64,000 bases of DNA from Bacillus cabrialesii (GCF_004124315.2 NZ_CP096889.1:2649001-2713000), one strand, 5' to 3'; positions 8,224-16,536 are shown, numbered from the stretch's first letter. Program-made: numbers and translations. The notes: generated by a model from the sequence alone, not told the origin.

Positions 8224-8749
8224 CCTTTACAATACGAAAGTCTACGATATTTCCATATCGATCGGCTTCAATATGACAGCATCCTTCAAGCAGTTGTTTT
8301 AATTTTCCTCGTCCGCGTTGTACCCTTGATTTTGCGCCCGAGTAAGAAATGCCGAGCTTTTCACTTAACTCTTTTTGTGATAACCCTTGAAATTCAGTCA
8401 GTTCGAGCGCCTCTCGATACTTTTCCGGCAACCTTTTGATGGTCGAGCGAATACAAACTGCTGCTTCTTTAGTGAAATTTTCTTCCTCTGCTTTGTCATC
8501 AACATGCAGATGATCAGGCAATATTTCGCTTGATTTTTTTGTGCGGTAAAAATCAATAATTGTATTTCTAGCAATCTGATAGATCCAGCTATGAATCTTT
8601 TGTTCATCGATCAGATTTGGGAGATGGATTTGTATTTTCATAAATACGATTTGCAATATGTCATCAATCATAGATTCATCGTTAACCCTATGCGAAATAA
8701 ATGTTTTTAACGGCTGGTGAAATTGATCCCATAGATCCTCAATATTCAT
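8213..8749 (-). CDS. sigZ: ECF RNA polymerase sigma factor SigZ
   Basis: The 178-residue protein has sigma region 2 (DDILQIVFMKIQIHL, WIYQIARNTIIDFYR) and region 4 with a helix-turn-helix (LSEKLGISYSGAKSRVQRGR), the full extent of an ECF sigma factor. The neighbours yrpE and yrpG and the length match B. subtilis sigZ. The start ATG follows TAGGAGG. No obvious anti-sigma gene adjoins it; the gene upstream is the divergent yrpG. The regulon of SigZ is poorly known. Confidence 0.88.
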   Translation of the reverse strand: MNIEDLWDQFHQPLKTFISHRVNDESMIDDILQIVFMKIQIHLPNLIDEQKIHSWIYQIARNTIIDFYRTKKSSEILPDHLHVDDKAEEENFTKEAAVCIRSTIKRLPEKYREALELTEFQGLSQKELSEKLGISYSGAKSRVQRGRGKLKQLLEGCCHIEADRYGNIVDFRIVKETD

Positions 8750-8882
8750 TTGAAAAATCCTCCTATTATTTTTGCGTCTGCTTTACGTTTGTTTCGTCTT
8801 TGTAATCGTAACAGAGAATGAAACAATTGTTGAATCAATTGCATGGCAGCTGTTGCAAAAAAATGATGAGGAGAGATTTGTT

Positions 8883-9863
8883 ATGGAATATACCTTTTTA
8901 GGAAGAACAGGATTGCGGGTGAGCCGTTTATGTTTAGGCACGATGAATTTTGGAGTTGATACAGATGAAAAGACGGCGTTCCGTATCATGGATGAAGCGC
9001 TCGATAACGGCATTCAATTTTTTGATACTGCCAATATTTACGGCTGGGGCGAAAATGCAGGTTTGACAGAGAGCATCATTGGAAAATGGTTTGCACAAGG
9101 AGGACAGCGCCGCGAGAAAGTCGTTCTGGCGACAAAAGTATATGAACCGATTTCTGATCCGAATGATGGACCAAATGATATGAGGGGGTTGTCTCTATAC
9201 AAAATCAGACGCCATCTGGAAGGATCGCTGAAGCGGCTTCAGACAGATCATATAGAATTATACCAAATGCATCATATCGATAGGCGGACGCCGTGGGATG
9301 AGGTATGGGAAGCTTTTGAGACTCAGGTTCGCTCCGGCAAAGCAGACTATATTGGATCCAGTAACTTTGCAGGCTGGCATTTGGTTAAAGCGCAAGCTGA
9401 AGCTGAAAAACGGCAATTCATGGGACTCGTCACTGAACAGCACAAGTATAGTTTATTAGAACGAACAGCTGAGATGGAAGTGCTGCCGGCCGCACGGGAT
9501 CTTGGTTTAGGTGTAGTGGCGTGGAGTCCCCTTGCAGGAGGACTTCTTGGCGGGAAGGCACTGAAAAGCAATGCCGGAACCCGTACAGCAAAAAGAGCAG
9601 ATTTAATCGAAAAACATCGCTCGCAACTCGAGAAATTTTCAGCTTTATGCAAAGAACTAGGAGAAAAAGAAGCAAACGTGGCTTTGGCATGGGTGCTGGC
9701 AAATCCAGTTTTAACTGCGCCGATCATCGGACCAAGAACGGTTGAGCAGCTGCGTGATACGATAAAGGCCGTTGAAATCAGCCTGGATGAGGACATTCTC
9801 CACATGTTGAATGATATCTTTCCTGGACCTGGAGGAGAGACACCTGAGGCATACGCCTGGTGA
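8883..9863 (+). CDS. yrpG: Aldo/keto reductase YrpG
   Basis: This 326-residue protein is a complete aldo/keto reductase barrel. It has the start signature YTFLGRTGLRVSRLCLGTMNF, catalytic Asp and Tyr in FFDTANIYGWGENAG, the HHIDR histidine, and the NADPH-binding end ALAWVLANPVLTAPIIGPRT. It should reduce aldehydes or ketones with NADPH in the cytoplasm. The ATG at 8883 is chosen because GAGGAGAG precedes it; earlier in-frame starts have no ribosome site. It is divergent from sigZ. Confidence 0.85.
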   Translation: MEYTFLGRTGLRVSRLCLGTMNFGVDTDEKTAFRIMDEALDNGIQFFDTANIYGWGENAGLTESIIGKWFAQGGQRREKVVLATKVYEPISDPNDGPNDMRGLSLYKIRRHLEGSLKRLQTDHIELYQMHHIDRRTPWDEVWEAFETQVRSGKADYIGSSNFAGWHLVKAQAEAEKRQFMGLVTEQHKYSLLERTAEMEVLPAARDLGLGVVAWSPLAGGLLGGKALKSNAGTRTAKRADLIEKHRSQLEKFSALCKELGEKEANVALAWVLANPVLTAPIIGPRTVEQLRDTIKAVEISLDEDILHMLNDIFPGPGGETPEAYAW

Positions 9864-9920
9864 TCCTTCCATGATCAATACTGACATTTTTCTAAAATCT
9901 TTATGCTGAACAATCATATA

Positions 9921-9956
9921 GGAAAGACAAGAGCTTGTTTGTCTCTTGTCTTTTCC
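9921..9956 (+). terminator. Terminator after yrpG
   Basis: GGAAAGACAAGAG and CTCTTGTCTTTTCC form a long stem across a nine-base loop, with T residues in the 3' arm. Confidence 0.75.
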
Positions 9957-10020
9957 AAATCATGCGGAGAATTCTGACTAGTCATCGACAAGAAACGCTG
10001 CCGCTTTATTCACTCAATGC

Positions 10021-10857
10021 TTATTTAATGACAAAATTACCGTATTCTTTTGAACGAACATGAATCGGCCCGTTTAGATTGTAGTTGTTCTCCTTGGCGA
10101 TAGAGCGAAGCACGTCCACACGCGCAACCGATTCTCTCCACTCATCACGGGTGTCAGGATCTGCCGGGTTCATTAGATCGTCATATCGCACATCCAGGAA
10201 TTTATTTAGCCATTTTTTCTCATCAATTCCGTCTTTAGGTGAGCCGCCCGCTTTTTTGTTCGTGCGTTTAATCAAGGCATAAAAGGAGTCCGGGTCATCG
10301 CCATCGCCATGCTGGATCACTGTATCGTACATCACAGCTCTTGCCAGTGCCGTTTTCAGTCCCGCGTTATCTGATCGTTTCATGGCAGGCTGATAGTACA
10401 AGCTGTCATTTACTTTGTCTTGGGCAGCGCGGAAGTCCTTATCATTACCAAGCGACTTCCAGGCAGAAGCGAATCCCTTAAGATTGCTGATGTCATCGCT
10501 TTCTTCTTTAGCCAGACGGCGCAATTCAGGCAGGTACTTTTTCAGTTTGTTATTCGGTACCGCCTTTGTGTATACTTCCACTACTTCCAATGCATCCCCG
10601 GTAGCCGTTGTAAAGCCTGCCCGTCCGCATGTATAGCCTCTTCCATCATCCAATGGCTCAACATATCCGTATTGGATCTCCGTCGTGCCGTTTTCAAAAA
10701 TACTGGTCAGTTGCTCCGCCCGGCGCTTTTGATCCTTATTCAGTCCCGCCGCAAAAACCGTTTCGCTCATCATCAGGGTAAAAAACATGGTGAAAACAAG
10801 TGATGAAATCGCTGCCTTCTTCCAGAAATCCGCTTTTTTCTTCAAACTGATTTTCAT
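10021..10857 (-). CDS. csn: Secreted chitosanase Csn (GH46)
   Basis: The 278-residue precursor carries a signal peptide (lysine-rich n-region, hydrophobic core at about residues 15-30, likely cleavage near SETVFAA at 35-36). The mature part is a GH46 chitosanase. The catalytic pair is visible as Glu in SIFENGT (about residue 55) and Asp in DDGRGYTCGRAGF (about residue 71). It hydrolyses beta-1,4 bonds in chitosan outside the cell. The ATG at 10857 has AGAAGGAGG upstream; a longer N-terminal extension has no support. Length agrees with B. subtilis Csn. Confidence 0.92.
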   Translation of the reverse strand: MKISLKKKADFWKKAAISSLVFTMFFTLMMSETVFAAGLNKDQKRRAEQLTSIFENGTTEIQYGYVEPLDDGRGYTCGRAGFTTATGDALEVVEVYTKAVPNNKLKKYLPELRRLAKEESDDISNLKGFASAWKSLGNDKDFRAAQDKVNDSLYYQPAMKRSDNAGLKTALARAVMYDTVIQHGDGDDPDSFYALIKRTNKKAGGSPKDGIDEKKWLNKFLDVRYDDLMNPADPDTRDEWRESVARVDVLRSIAKENNYNLNGPIHVRSKEYGNFVIK

Positions 10858-11125
10858 TCTATTACCTCCTTCTAAATATTGTAAACACAGACTCAGTATA
10901 CACAAAGGGACTGCTATATTGCGGAAATCCATTGTTTTGTCAATATTTTTGAATCTAAAGTAATAATAATTGCGGCTTGAATCTTACTCTTTTTTTATTG
11001 CCAATCAGCCTTAGCCCCTTTCTCTGGGAGAAGCCCTTTTGCTACAACTTTATTTAACAAAATGCAATAAGGCTTTAATTTATTTTATAATGGAAATGAT
11101 CATCGAATAGTTGGGAGGTGATGAA
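10858..11125. other. Intergenic region between csn and the yraL leader
   Basis: No gene is visible. A TATAAT hexamer at about 11090, with only a weak -35 match 17 bases earlier, could start the transcript that reads the small leader ORF and yraL. Confidence 0.35.
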
Positions 11126-11218
11126 ATGGCAAGTAAGATAAGCATGCTAGATTCCGCAACGTCCCATGCAAAGCCTATTATTGGAAAGGCGATACTTTGC
11201 ATGGGGTGGACTTTCTAA
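11126..11218 (+). CDS. 30-codon leader ORF with internal stem-loop, upstream of yraL
   Basis: A strong ribosome site (GGGAGGTGATGAA) is followed by an ATG and 30 codons beginning MASKISMLDSATSHAKP. Inside it, CCCATGCAAAG (11164-11174) and CTTTGCATGGG (11195-11205) form an 11-bp perfect inverted repeat. The yraL start lies about 80 bases downstream. I recognise no protein family; it may be a translated leader or only a structured untranslated region. Confidence 0.4.
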   Translation: MASKISMLDSATSHAKPIIGKAILCMGWTF

Positions 11219-11295
11219 AAGATCGCCCAAGTAAGCTTTTCTGATATAGTGGCTTTGCACCTTATTTGCTATAAAAAAATAAGGAGCTGGCAGAT

Positions 11296-11559
11296 ATGGC
11301 ATATGTAAAAGCAACCGCTATTTTACCTGAAAAGCTGATATCGGAAATTCAAAAGTACGTTCAAGGAAAAACAATATATATCCCTAAGCCTGAAACCTCT
11401 CATCAAAAATGGGGTGCGTGTTCAGGAACAAGAAAGCTAATCGATGACAGAAACGCTTCTATTAAACAAGCATTTAAAAACGGCAAAACAATTCATCAAT
11501 TATCTGATGAATATCACCTCTCTACTGAAACTATAAAAAAAATTGTCTACTCTAAATAA
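11296..11559 (+). CDS. yraL: Small DNA-binding-like protein YraL
   Basis: The 87-residue protein has the length and look of YraL, with a C-terminal helix-turn-helix-like segment (TIHQLSDEYHLSTETIKKIVY) resembling the Mor/CD3324 type. The N-terminal half holds a conserved-looking KTIYIPKPETSHQKWG. It is probably a small regulator of unknown target. AAGGAGCTGG supports the start. Confidence 0.7.
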   Translation: MAYVKATAILPEKLISEIQKYVQGKTIYIPKPETSHQKWGACSGTRKLIDDRNASIKQAFKNGKTIHQLSDEYHLSTETIKKIVYSK

Positions 11560-11567
11560 ACAAAACG

Positions 11568-11598
11568 AAAGCACTGATGAAATGTAATCAGTGCTTTT
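11568..11598 (+). terminator. Terminator after yraL
   Basis: AAGCACTGAT and ATCAGTGCTTTT pair across a loop of about eight bases and end in T residues. Confidence 0.75.
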
Positions 11599-11695
11599 AA
11601 TATGGCGAGTTTGTTTCTAAGTTATTTCCTGCATATGATATCATTGGCCAATTGTGTAAAATCAAGGGAGATGATAAGAAAGGAAAGATTTACAA

Positions 11696-12520
11696 ATGAG
11701 AATAGTAAACAATGGAACATTGCAAGTATCTGGAGCGAACATCCATTATGAGGTGCGTGGCACAGGGCCAATCATTCTTTTGATCCATGGCGGAGGCGGT
11801 GATGCCGACAAGTTCCATCATGTTGCAGACCATCTGGCTAACTGGTACACGGTTGTTACTTACGACCGCCGAGGCCATTCCCGCAGCAATCTTGCCAATC
11901 AGACTGAGGATTACCGTGTGGAAACACACAGCGATGACGCCCACCGTCTTCTAGCCAAACTCACCGACAAGCCGGCATATGTACTTGGAAGCAGCTCCGG
12001 CGCTGTTATCGGGCTTGATCTGTGCATACGCCATCCCGAACAGGTAAATGTCATGATCCCTCACGAACCAGTCTTATTGCAGGTTTTAAATGGAAATGAG
12101 CTGAAACAAGCCAAGCAATTCATGGAAGACCTTAAGAAAAATCACCGACATGAGGTCATTACATTATTGTCAAGTGTAGAAACAGACGAACAATCAAAGG
12201 ATGTACTGACAGAGCGGCTTCTCGGTAATTCAACGTATTTCACTGAATATGAAATTCAGGGAATACTCAACTATACATTAGATATCGAAGCATTAAAGAT
12301 GGTGTTTACATCTGCTCCGATGAAGGTACTCCCAGCTGGCGGAAGTGCTTCACGGGATTTTTTTCCTTATCGTTGCGCGAACATCTTAGCGGAGCATTTG
12401 GAAACAGAAATTGTTGAATTTCCCGGAAACCATGCAGGTTATAACACAATACATCATAAAGAATTCGCTCAGAGGTTACATGATATATTAGAAAATAAAC
12501 ATAGGATCATGTACAACTAA
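11696..12520 (+). CDS. yraK: Alpha/beta hydrolase YraK
   Basis: This 274-residue protein is an alpha/beta-hydrolase. It shows the oxyanion-hole motif LLIHGGGGDADKF, YDRRGHSRS after strand 4, the nucleophile elbow VLGSSSGAV (serine in GSSSG) and a late histidine in FPGNHAGY. It should be a cytoplasmic esterase or related hydrolase; no substrate can be inferred. It is followed by a strong terminator and so is probably a single-gene unit. The ribosome site AAAGGAAAG is somewhat distant from the ATG. Confidence 0.8.
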   Translation: MRIVNNGTLQVSGANIHYEVRGTGPIILLIHGGGGDADKFHHVADHLANWYTVVTYDRRGHSRSNLANQTEDYRVETHSDDAHRLLAKLTDKPAYVLGSSSGAVIGLDLCIRHPEQVNVMIPHEPVLLQVLNGNELKQAKQFMEDLKKNHRHEVITLLSSVETDEQSKDVLTERLLGNSTYFTEYEIQGILNYTLDIEALKMVFTSAPMKVLPAGGSASRDFFPYRCANILAEHLETEIVEFPGNHAGYNTIHHKEFAQRLHDILENKHRIMYN

Positions 12521-12571
12521 CTCAGACTATCGGCGAATTTCACAGGAGCGTTTTTTACGCTATTTTTAAAA

Positions 12572-12613
12572 AAGAAACCTTTGGACTTTGTGAATCCGCA
12601 GGTTTCTTTTTTT
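12572..12613 (+). terminator. Terminator after yraK
   Basis: AGAAACCT and AGGTTTCT pair around an 18-base loop and are followed by TTTTTTATT. Confidence 0.65.
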
Positions 12614-12615
12614 AT

Positions 12616-12876
12616 TCAGCTACTTTTTTCCCGGATAACTAATAGCAAACCAACTAGAATCAAAGTTGAACCTGCCCAGAAGGTTCCGCCTATACGTTCT
12701 CCTAACAAAATCCATCCGAGCAATGTTCCAACGAGAGGCTGAAAAAAGAAAAATAAACCTCCACTTGATGCATTCAGCATTTGTAATCCGCGATTCCAAA
12801 GTATAAATCACAAGCTGTTGAAACAATCCCCAAGTATAATAGCTTGCCTCTTATAAATGCCGCCGTTTGACTTGCT
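12616..12876 (-). pseudogene. EamA-family transporter remnant (C-terminal end)
   Basis: On the minus strand, codons for SQTAAFIRGKLLYLGIVSTA lead by one frameshift (near 12805-12815) into WNRGLQMLNASSGG and then an EamA C terminus, FFFFQPLVGTLLGWILLGER, ending at the stop at 12616. The text is typical of the last two membrane helices of EamA/DMT exporters. The N-terminal three quarters is missing, so this is a decayed fragment. Confidence 0.75.
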
Positions 12877-13132
12877 TACATCCAGCGCAGAACATACTTT
12901 TAGTCAATTACGGCCTTCTCTCACCTTCCATATATTCATTAATGTACCATAAACTAGGTCCTTGAAAAGTGGAATTATTCCTATGTTTTTGACAATGAAA
13001 AATTGCCGTTCAAATGCTTCTTCTACTGATCAAAATAAAATGTAAATGATAAAAATATTCCGTTTTTAGAGGAGTGTATGGTTCACTCTAATTTCGGGAA
13101 ATGTAACGTTGATTAAAGGAGGTTAAATCAAT
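12877..13132. other. Upstream region of the yraG spore gene cluster
   Basis: No gene is visible. In strain 168, as I recall, yraH-yraI-yraJ stand between yraK and yraG; none is recognisable here. Confidence 0.35.
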
Positions 13133-13378
13133 ATGGATCATCAAACATTAGCTGCTCACGAGGCTGTAGACTTACATGAAATCGTTAACTTTAAAACACT
13201 GTGTATAGCGAAATCGAAATTAATGCAGGGACTTGTGTTTGACCAAGACCTGAAGGATTTGATGCAAAAAGATGTGCAGCAATCCATTCAAGACCTTACT
13301 GATTTACAAGAGATTTATGAGCGTGCGCCATTTCAGGCTCCTGTCCCTGAAAGCCGCCCAACACCAATCATTAATTGA
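13133..13378 (+). CDS. yraG: Spore coat CotF-like protein YraG
   Basis: The 81-residue protein matches the N-terminal half of the CotF family (LHEIVNFKTLCIAKSKLMQG, then a helical DLKDLMQKDVQQSIQDL). Its partner domain is the next gene, yraF, so the two together cover the coat-protein fold. AAAGGAGG precedes the ATG. It begins a run of four CotF-like genes interrupted by adhB, which suggests spore-stage expression. Confidence 0.85.
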   Translation: MDHQTLAAHEAVDLHEIVNFKTLCIAKSKLMQGLVFDQDLKDLMQKDVQQSIQDLTDLQEIYERAPFQAPVPESRPTPIIN

Positions 13379-13395
13379 AAGGAAGGGGAGCACCT

Positions 13396-13764
13396 TTGAA
13401 TCATGATCATTTAGACCCTATTAATTCGCTGAATGTGCCTGAACTTGCCGATACCACATTTGCGATGGATTTTCTGATACGAGCAAAAGAAGGCGTGAGA
13501 AATACTGCTGTAGCTTTGACTGAAACCGCATCACCAGATGTACGGGCCTTGCTGCGAAAACAGCTGATGCAAGGAATCGCGATGCACCAAGAGATTACAG
13601 AACTGATGATCAGCAAAAAATGGTTCCATCCGTATGAGCTGAGTGAACAGTACAAGCTGGATCAGCTTTCTGCAAAAAATACGATCATGGTCGGCAACAT
13701 GAACCTCTTCCCTGCTGAAACAAATCGAAAAGGGATGTTTGACCGGACACCTGATGAACACTAA
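13396..13764 (+). CDS. yraF: Spore coat CotF-like protein YraF
   Basis: The 122-residue protein has the ferritin-like CotF motif (TTFAMDFLIRAKEGVRN, ALTETASPDVRALLRKQLMQG, MISKKWFHPYELSEQY). The start is taken as TTG at 13396, because AAGGAAGGGGAG stands just upstream and the resulting length is that of YraF. It lies 17 bases after yraG and 18 before adhB, an obvious operon. Confidence 0.85.
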   Translation: MNHDHLDPINSLNVPELADTTFAMDFLIRAKEGVRNTAVALTETASPDVRALLRKQLMQGIAMHQEITELMISKKWFHPYELSEQYKLDQLSAKNTIMVGNMNLFPAETNRKGMFDRTPDEH

Positions 13765-13782
13765 TATTGGAGGTTTTACAGC

Positions 13783-14919
13783 ATGAAGGCAGTAACGTAT
13801 CAAGGCGTTAAAAATGTTGTTGTCAAAGATGTTCCTGATCCAAAGATTGAAAAGTCCGATGACATGATTATAAAAGTCACCAGTACGGCCATTTGCGGAT
13901 CAGATTTACATTTAATCCATGGATTCATTCCTAATCTGCAAGAAGACTATGTCATCGGCCATGAACCGATGGGAATCGTCGAAGAAGTTGGTTCAGGTGT
14001 GACTAAACTAAAAAAGGGAGATCGAGTAATTATTCCCTTTAATATAGCATGCGGGGAATGCTTTTTTTGTAAAAACCAGCTGGAAAGCCAATGTGATCAG
14101 TCCAATGACAACGGAGACATGGGCGCTTATTTCGGCTATTCAGGGCAAACGGGCGGTTATCCAGGCGGGCAAGCGGAGTATTTAAGAGTGCCATTTGCGA
14201 ATTTCACCCATTTTAAAATACCTGAAACCTGCGAGGAACCCGATGAGAAATTAAGCGTGATTGCCGATGCCATGACAACCGGCTTTTGGAGTGTTGACAA
14301 CGCCGGGGTAAAAGACGGCGACACAGTTATCGTTCTCGGCTGCGGTCCAGTCGGCCTGTTTGCTCAAAAATTCTGCTGGCTAAAGGGCGCAAAACGCGTC
14401 ATAGCAGTTGACTATGTAAACTATCGCTTACAGCATGCCAAACGTACAAACAAAGTCGAAATCGTTAATTTTGAAGACCATGAGAATACTGGCAATTACT
14501 TGAAAGAAATCACCAAAGGCGGAGCGGATGTCGTTATTGACGCTGTTGGGATGGATGGGAAAATGAGCGACCTCGAGTTCCTCGCCAGCGGATTAAAGCT
14601 TCACGGCGGAACGATGAGTGCATTGGTTATTGCTTCCCAAGCCGTTCGCAAAGGAGGAACGATACAAATTACAGGTGTGTATGGCGGCAGGTATAACGGT
14701 TTTCCGTTAGGTGATATCATGCAGCGAAACATCAATATACGCTCTGGCCAAGCTCCGGTGATCCACTATATGCCATACATGTTTGAATTAGTGACAACGG
14801 GCAAAATTGATCCGGGAGATGTTGTAAGCCATGTCCTGCCGCTTAGTGAAGCCAAGCATGGCTATGACATTTTTGATTCCAAAATGGATGATTGTATAAA
14901 AGTTGTGTTAAAACCTTAA
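13783..14919 (+). CDS. adhB: Zinc-dependent alcohol dehydrogenase AdhB
   Basis: This 378-residue medium-chain dehydrogenase has the catalytic zinc ligands in TAICGSDLHLIHG and GHEPMGIVEEVGSG, the structural zinc cysteines in CGECFFCKNQLESQC, and an NAD-binding motif VLGCGPVGLFAQKF. It resembles the formaldehyde-dehydrogenase branch of the family. It should oxidise alcohols or detoxify aldehydes with NAD. It is embedded between CotF-like genes, which suggests a role in sporulating cells or spores. TTGGAGG precedes the ATG. Confidence 0.88.
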   Translation: MKAVTYQGVKNVVVKDVPDPKIEKSDDMIIKVTSTAICGSDLHLIHGFIPNLQEDYVIGHEPMGIVEEVGSGVTKLKKGDRVIIPFNIACGECFFCKNQLESQCDQSNDNGDMGAYFGYSGQTGGYPGGQAEYLRVPFANFTHFKIPETCEEPDEKLSVIADAMTTGFWSVDNAGVKDGDTVIVLGCGPVGLFAQKFCWLKGAKRVIAVDYVNYRLQHAKRTNKVEIVNFEDHENTGNYLKEITKGGADVVIDAVGMDGKMSDLEFLASGLKLHGGTMSALVIASQAVRKGGTIQITGVYGGRYNGFPLGDIMQRNINIRSGQAPVIHYMPYMFELVTTGKIDPGDVVSHVLPLSEAKHGYDIFDSKMDDCIKVVLKP

Positions 14920-14937
14920 AAAACGGAGGTGACGGAA

Positions 14938-15135
14938 ATGGAATACGCCTTACATGAAGCGCTTGAGGTCCAAGAAATGACCGCATTTAAGACACTTTGT
15001 TTGACGAAATCCAAAACAATGAAGGCGCTGGTATCTGATCCGAAGCTGAAAGAAATCATGCAGCAAGACGTTGACATCACCACAAGGCAGTTACAGGAGT
15101 TTGCCTCTATTTTATCTAATGCAAAGCATGAATGA
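14938..15135 (+). CDS. yraE: CotF-like protein YraE
   Basis: The 65-residue protein parallels YraG (VQEMTAFKTLCLTKSKTMKA, then DPKLKEIMQQDVD), the N-terminal CotF half-domain. The ATG at 14938 is chosen because AACGGAGGTG precedes it. It lies 18 bases after adhB and 15 before yraD. Confidence 0.85.
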   Translation: MEYALHEALEVQEMTAFKTLCLTKSKTMKALVSDPKLKEIMQQDVDITTRQLQEFASILSNAKHE

Positions 15136-15150
15136 GGAGATGAATGAATC

Positions 15151-15450
15151 ATGAATCCTATCATAGAATATCTGACTGGCATGAACGTTTTAACAGACCA
15201 AATCATTGCCATGGACTTATTGATCGCAGCAAAAAACGGCGTTAGAAACTATGCGATGGCCGCAACGGAAGCTGGAACGCCTGAGGTAAAAGAGGTCCTA
15301 ATCCGGCATTTAGAGGAAGCCCTCGATATGCACGAACAAATCTCAAGCTATATGATGGAAAAGGGCTGGTACCATCCTTGGAACACAGACGAACAAGTCA
15401 AGCTGAATTTACAAAATATCGAAACGGCGATTCAATTACCAACCCTTTAA
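15151..15450 (+). CDS. yraD: CotF-like protein YraD
   Basis: The 99-residue protein parallels YraF (DQIIAMDLLIAAKNGVRNYA, ATEAGTPEVKEVLIRHLEEA, MMEKGWYHPWNTDEQ). It is the second CotF half-domain of the yraE/yraD pair. The yraG/yraF and yraE/yraD pairs probably arose by duplication on either side of adhB. A terminator follows. Confidence 0.85.
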   Translation: MNPIIEYLTGMNVLTDQIIAMDLLIAAKNGVRNYAMAATEAGTPEVKEVLIRHLEEALDMHEQISSYMMEKGWYHPWNTDEQVKLNLQNIETAIQLPTL

Positions 15451-15468
15451 CATACATTGATTCATGTT

Positions 15469-15518
15469 GCTGAGGAACAATTGATGGAGACAACTGTCCC
15501 TCAGCTTCTGTTTTTTTA
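15469..15518 (+). terminator. Terminator after yraD
   Basis: GCTGAGG and CCTCAGC pair, with an inner AATTG/CAACT pairing, and TTTTTTT follows. Confidence 0.65.
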
Positions 15519-15574
15519 AAGTTGAATCGCCGTGAGCGCCCATGATGAAGGTTTGAGGAATCGTTTTTATGTTT

Positions 15575-15862
15575 CTAACTACTTTCACTCTTCGTAAACC
15601 CGCTTCTTCCCAGCTGGTCTTCTATCACTTGCAAAGCCTGTTCCTCGTCAATCCCTTCAGCTCTAATTTTGATGTGAGTGCCGGGTTTAATGCCTAATGA
15701 CATCACGTCAATAAGAGACTTGGGCGGATTTTTCAGATCAACGGATTTCCCCTCATATAAAAGAAACATATGAGAACGAAACTTGCAGGCTGTTCGAACC
15801 AACAAAGTTGCTGCACGGGCAAACCCTGTACTTGCAATAATGGTATACTGTTTTTCAATCAT
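15575..15862 (-). CDS. HPr/Crh-like protein lacking the catalytic histidine
   Basis: The 95-residue protein aligns along its length with HPr. KQYTIIASTGFARAATLLV matches the active-site region, and VMSLGIKPGTHIKIRAEG matches the segment after the regulatory serine. The histidine that HPr uses to accept phosphate from Enzyme I is absent: ATG-F-ARAAT replaces the G-I-H-ARPAT pattern, and the proline is also lost. The serine equivalent to Ser46 is present in PKSLIDVMSLG, but four extra residues (NPPK) stand before it. It therefore resembles Crh in being a possible HprK substrate without PTS transfer. AAGGAG supports the ATG at 15862. It lies between the spore genes and adhR, about 3.6 kb from the levanase PTS. 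Confidence 0.78.
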   Translation of the reverse strand: MIEKQYTIIASTGFARAATLLVRTACKFRSHMFLLYEGKSVDLKNPPKSLIDVMSLGIKPGTHIKIRAEGIDEEQALQVIEDQLGRSGFTKSESS

Positions 15863-15907
15863 GCTTCCCTGCTCCTTACCCCCCAAATAGTCCTAAAAAA
15901 TACTGCT

Positions 15908-15936
15908 TACATAAAATGAAGACCGACGCATATCAA
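15908..15936 (-). promoter_or_regulatory. Putative sigma-A promoter of the HPr-like gene
   Basis: On the minus strand TTGATA and TATGTA are separated by 17 bases, about 45 bases before the start codon. Confidence 0.5.
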
Positions 15937-15964
15937 AATACCAAGCTAAATGTGATTTATATTT

Positions 15965-16536
15965 TCAATAGCGAAAGTGATCTAGCGGGGTACTGCTAAA
16001 AAAGCTTGTGAACTTCTCATCACTATTGATACGAAACAATAAAGGCTGAAGAGAATTTTCATCTTTAAGAATCGCCTTCAGCCTTACACCATTTGTTTTT
16101 ATGACTTCATTTGGATAAAGGACAAACTCATATTGATCCCCCTTTATCTGGTTCTTATAGAATTCAATCTTACGGTTTGGCACAAGCAGATTTTGCTGTA
16201 AAGCTTGCATGTCTACTTCTGCTATGTGCTTTCGCTATTCAAGTGCACCTTTCATGAATCGTTTTATCACCCATTGCTCGCCATGCAATATATTTCGCTC
16301 AGTCATCGACATGCCTGAATCTTTCAAATGGAGAAAAAATCGCATCCAGCCGATATCATGATCGGTAAATTCCCGTATATTGTTTTCATTTCATGAGGTG
16401 TCAGGAGCCTTTCCTTTTCGTAATACCTGAGGGTACTTGTTGTCACACCGATGATGTTTGCAAATTCCCCAATTGAATAAGGAATTGCAACCACCTCTTT
16501 TTGTGCATAATTTCTTGACGAAACAAAATCGGTCAT
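15965..16536 (-). pseudogene. Broken MerR-family regulator beside adhR
   Basis: A MerR winged-helix start (IPYSIGEFANIIGVTTSTLR) shifts frame near 16385 into NNIREFTDHDIGWMRFFLHL and KDSGMSMTERNILHGEQWV, then meets an in-frame amber codon at about 16236. The same frame continues afterwards with the typical MerR dimerisation helix (ELQQN-like: MQALQQNLLVPNRKIEFYKN). One frameshift plus one stop make it non-functional. It lies directly after adhR in the same orientation and may be a diverged duplicate or former partner. Confidence 0.8.

Noticed and set aside
8750..8882. ECF-type promoter between sigZ and yrpG
   Set aside because: TGAAAC occurs near 8819 but no CGTC/CGTA stands at the right distance, so autoregulation by SigZ is not supported.
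8783..9013. Minus-strand open frame overlapping the yrpG start
   Set aside because: It lies antisense to the aldo/keto reductase gene, has no ribosome site and no recognisable domain.
9347..9805. Long open frame antisense to yrpG
   Set aside because: Serine/alanine-rich text mirrors the codon pattern of yrpG; there is no start signal or family match.
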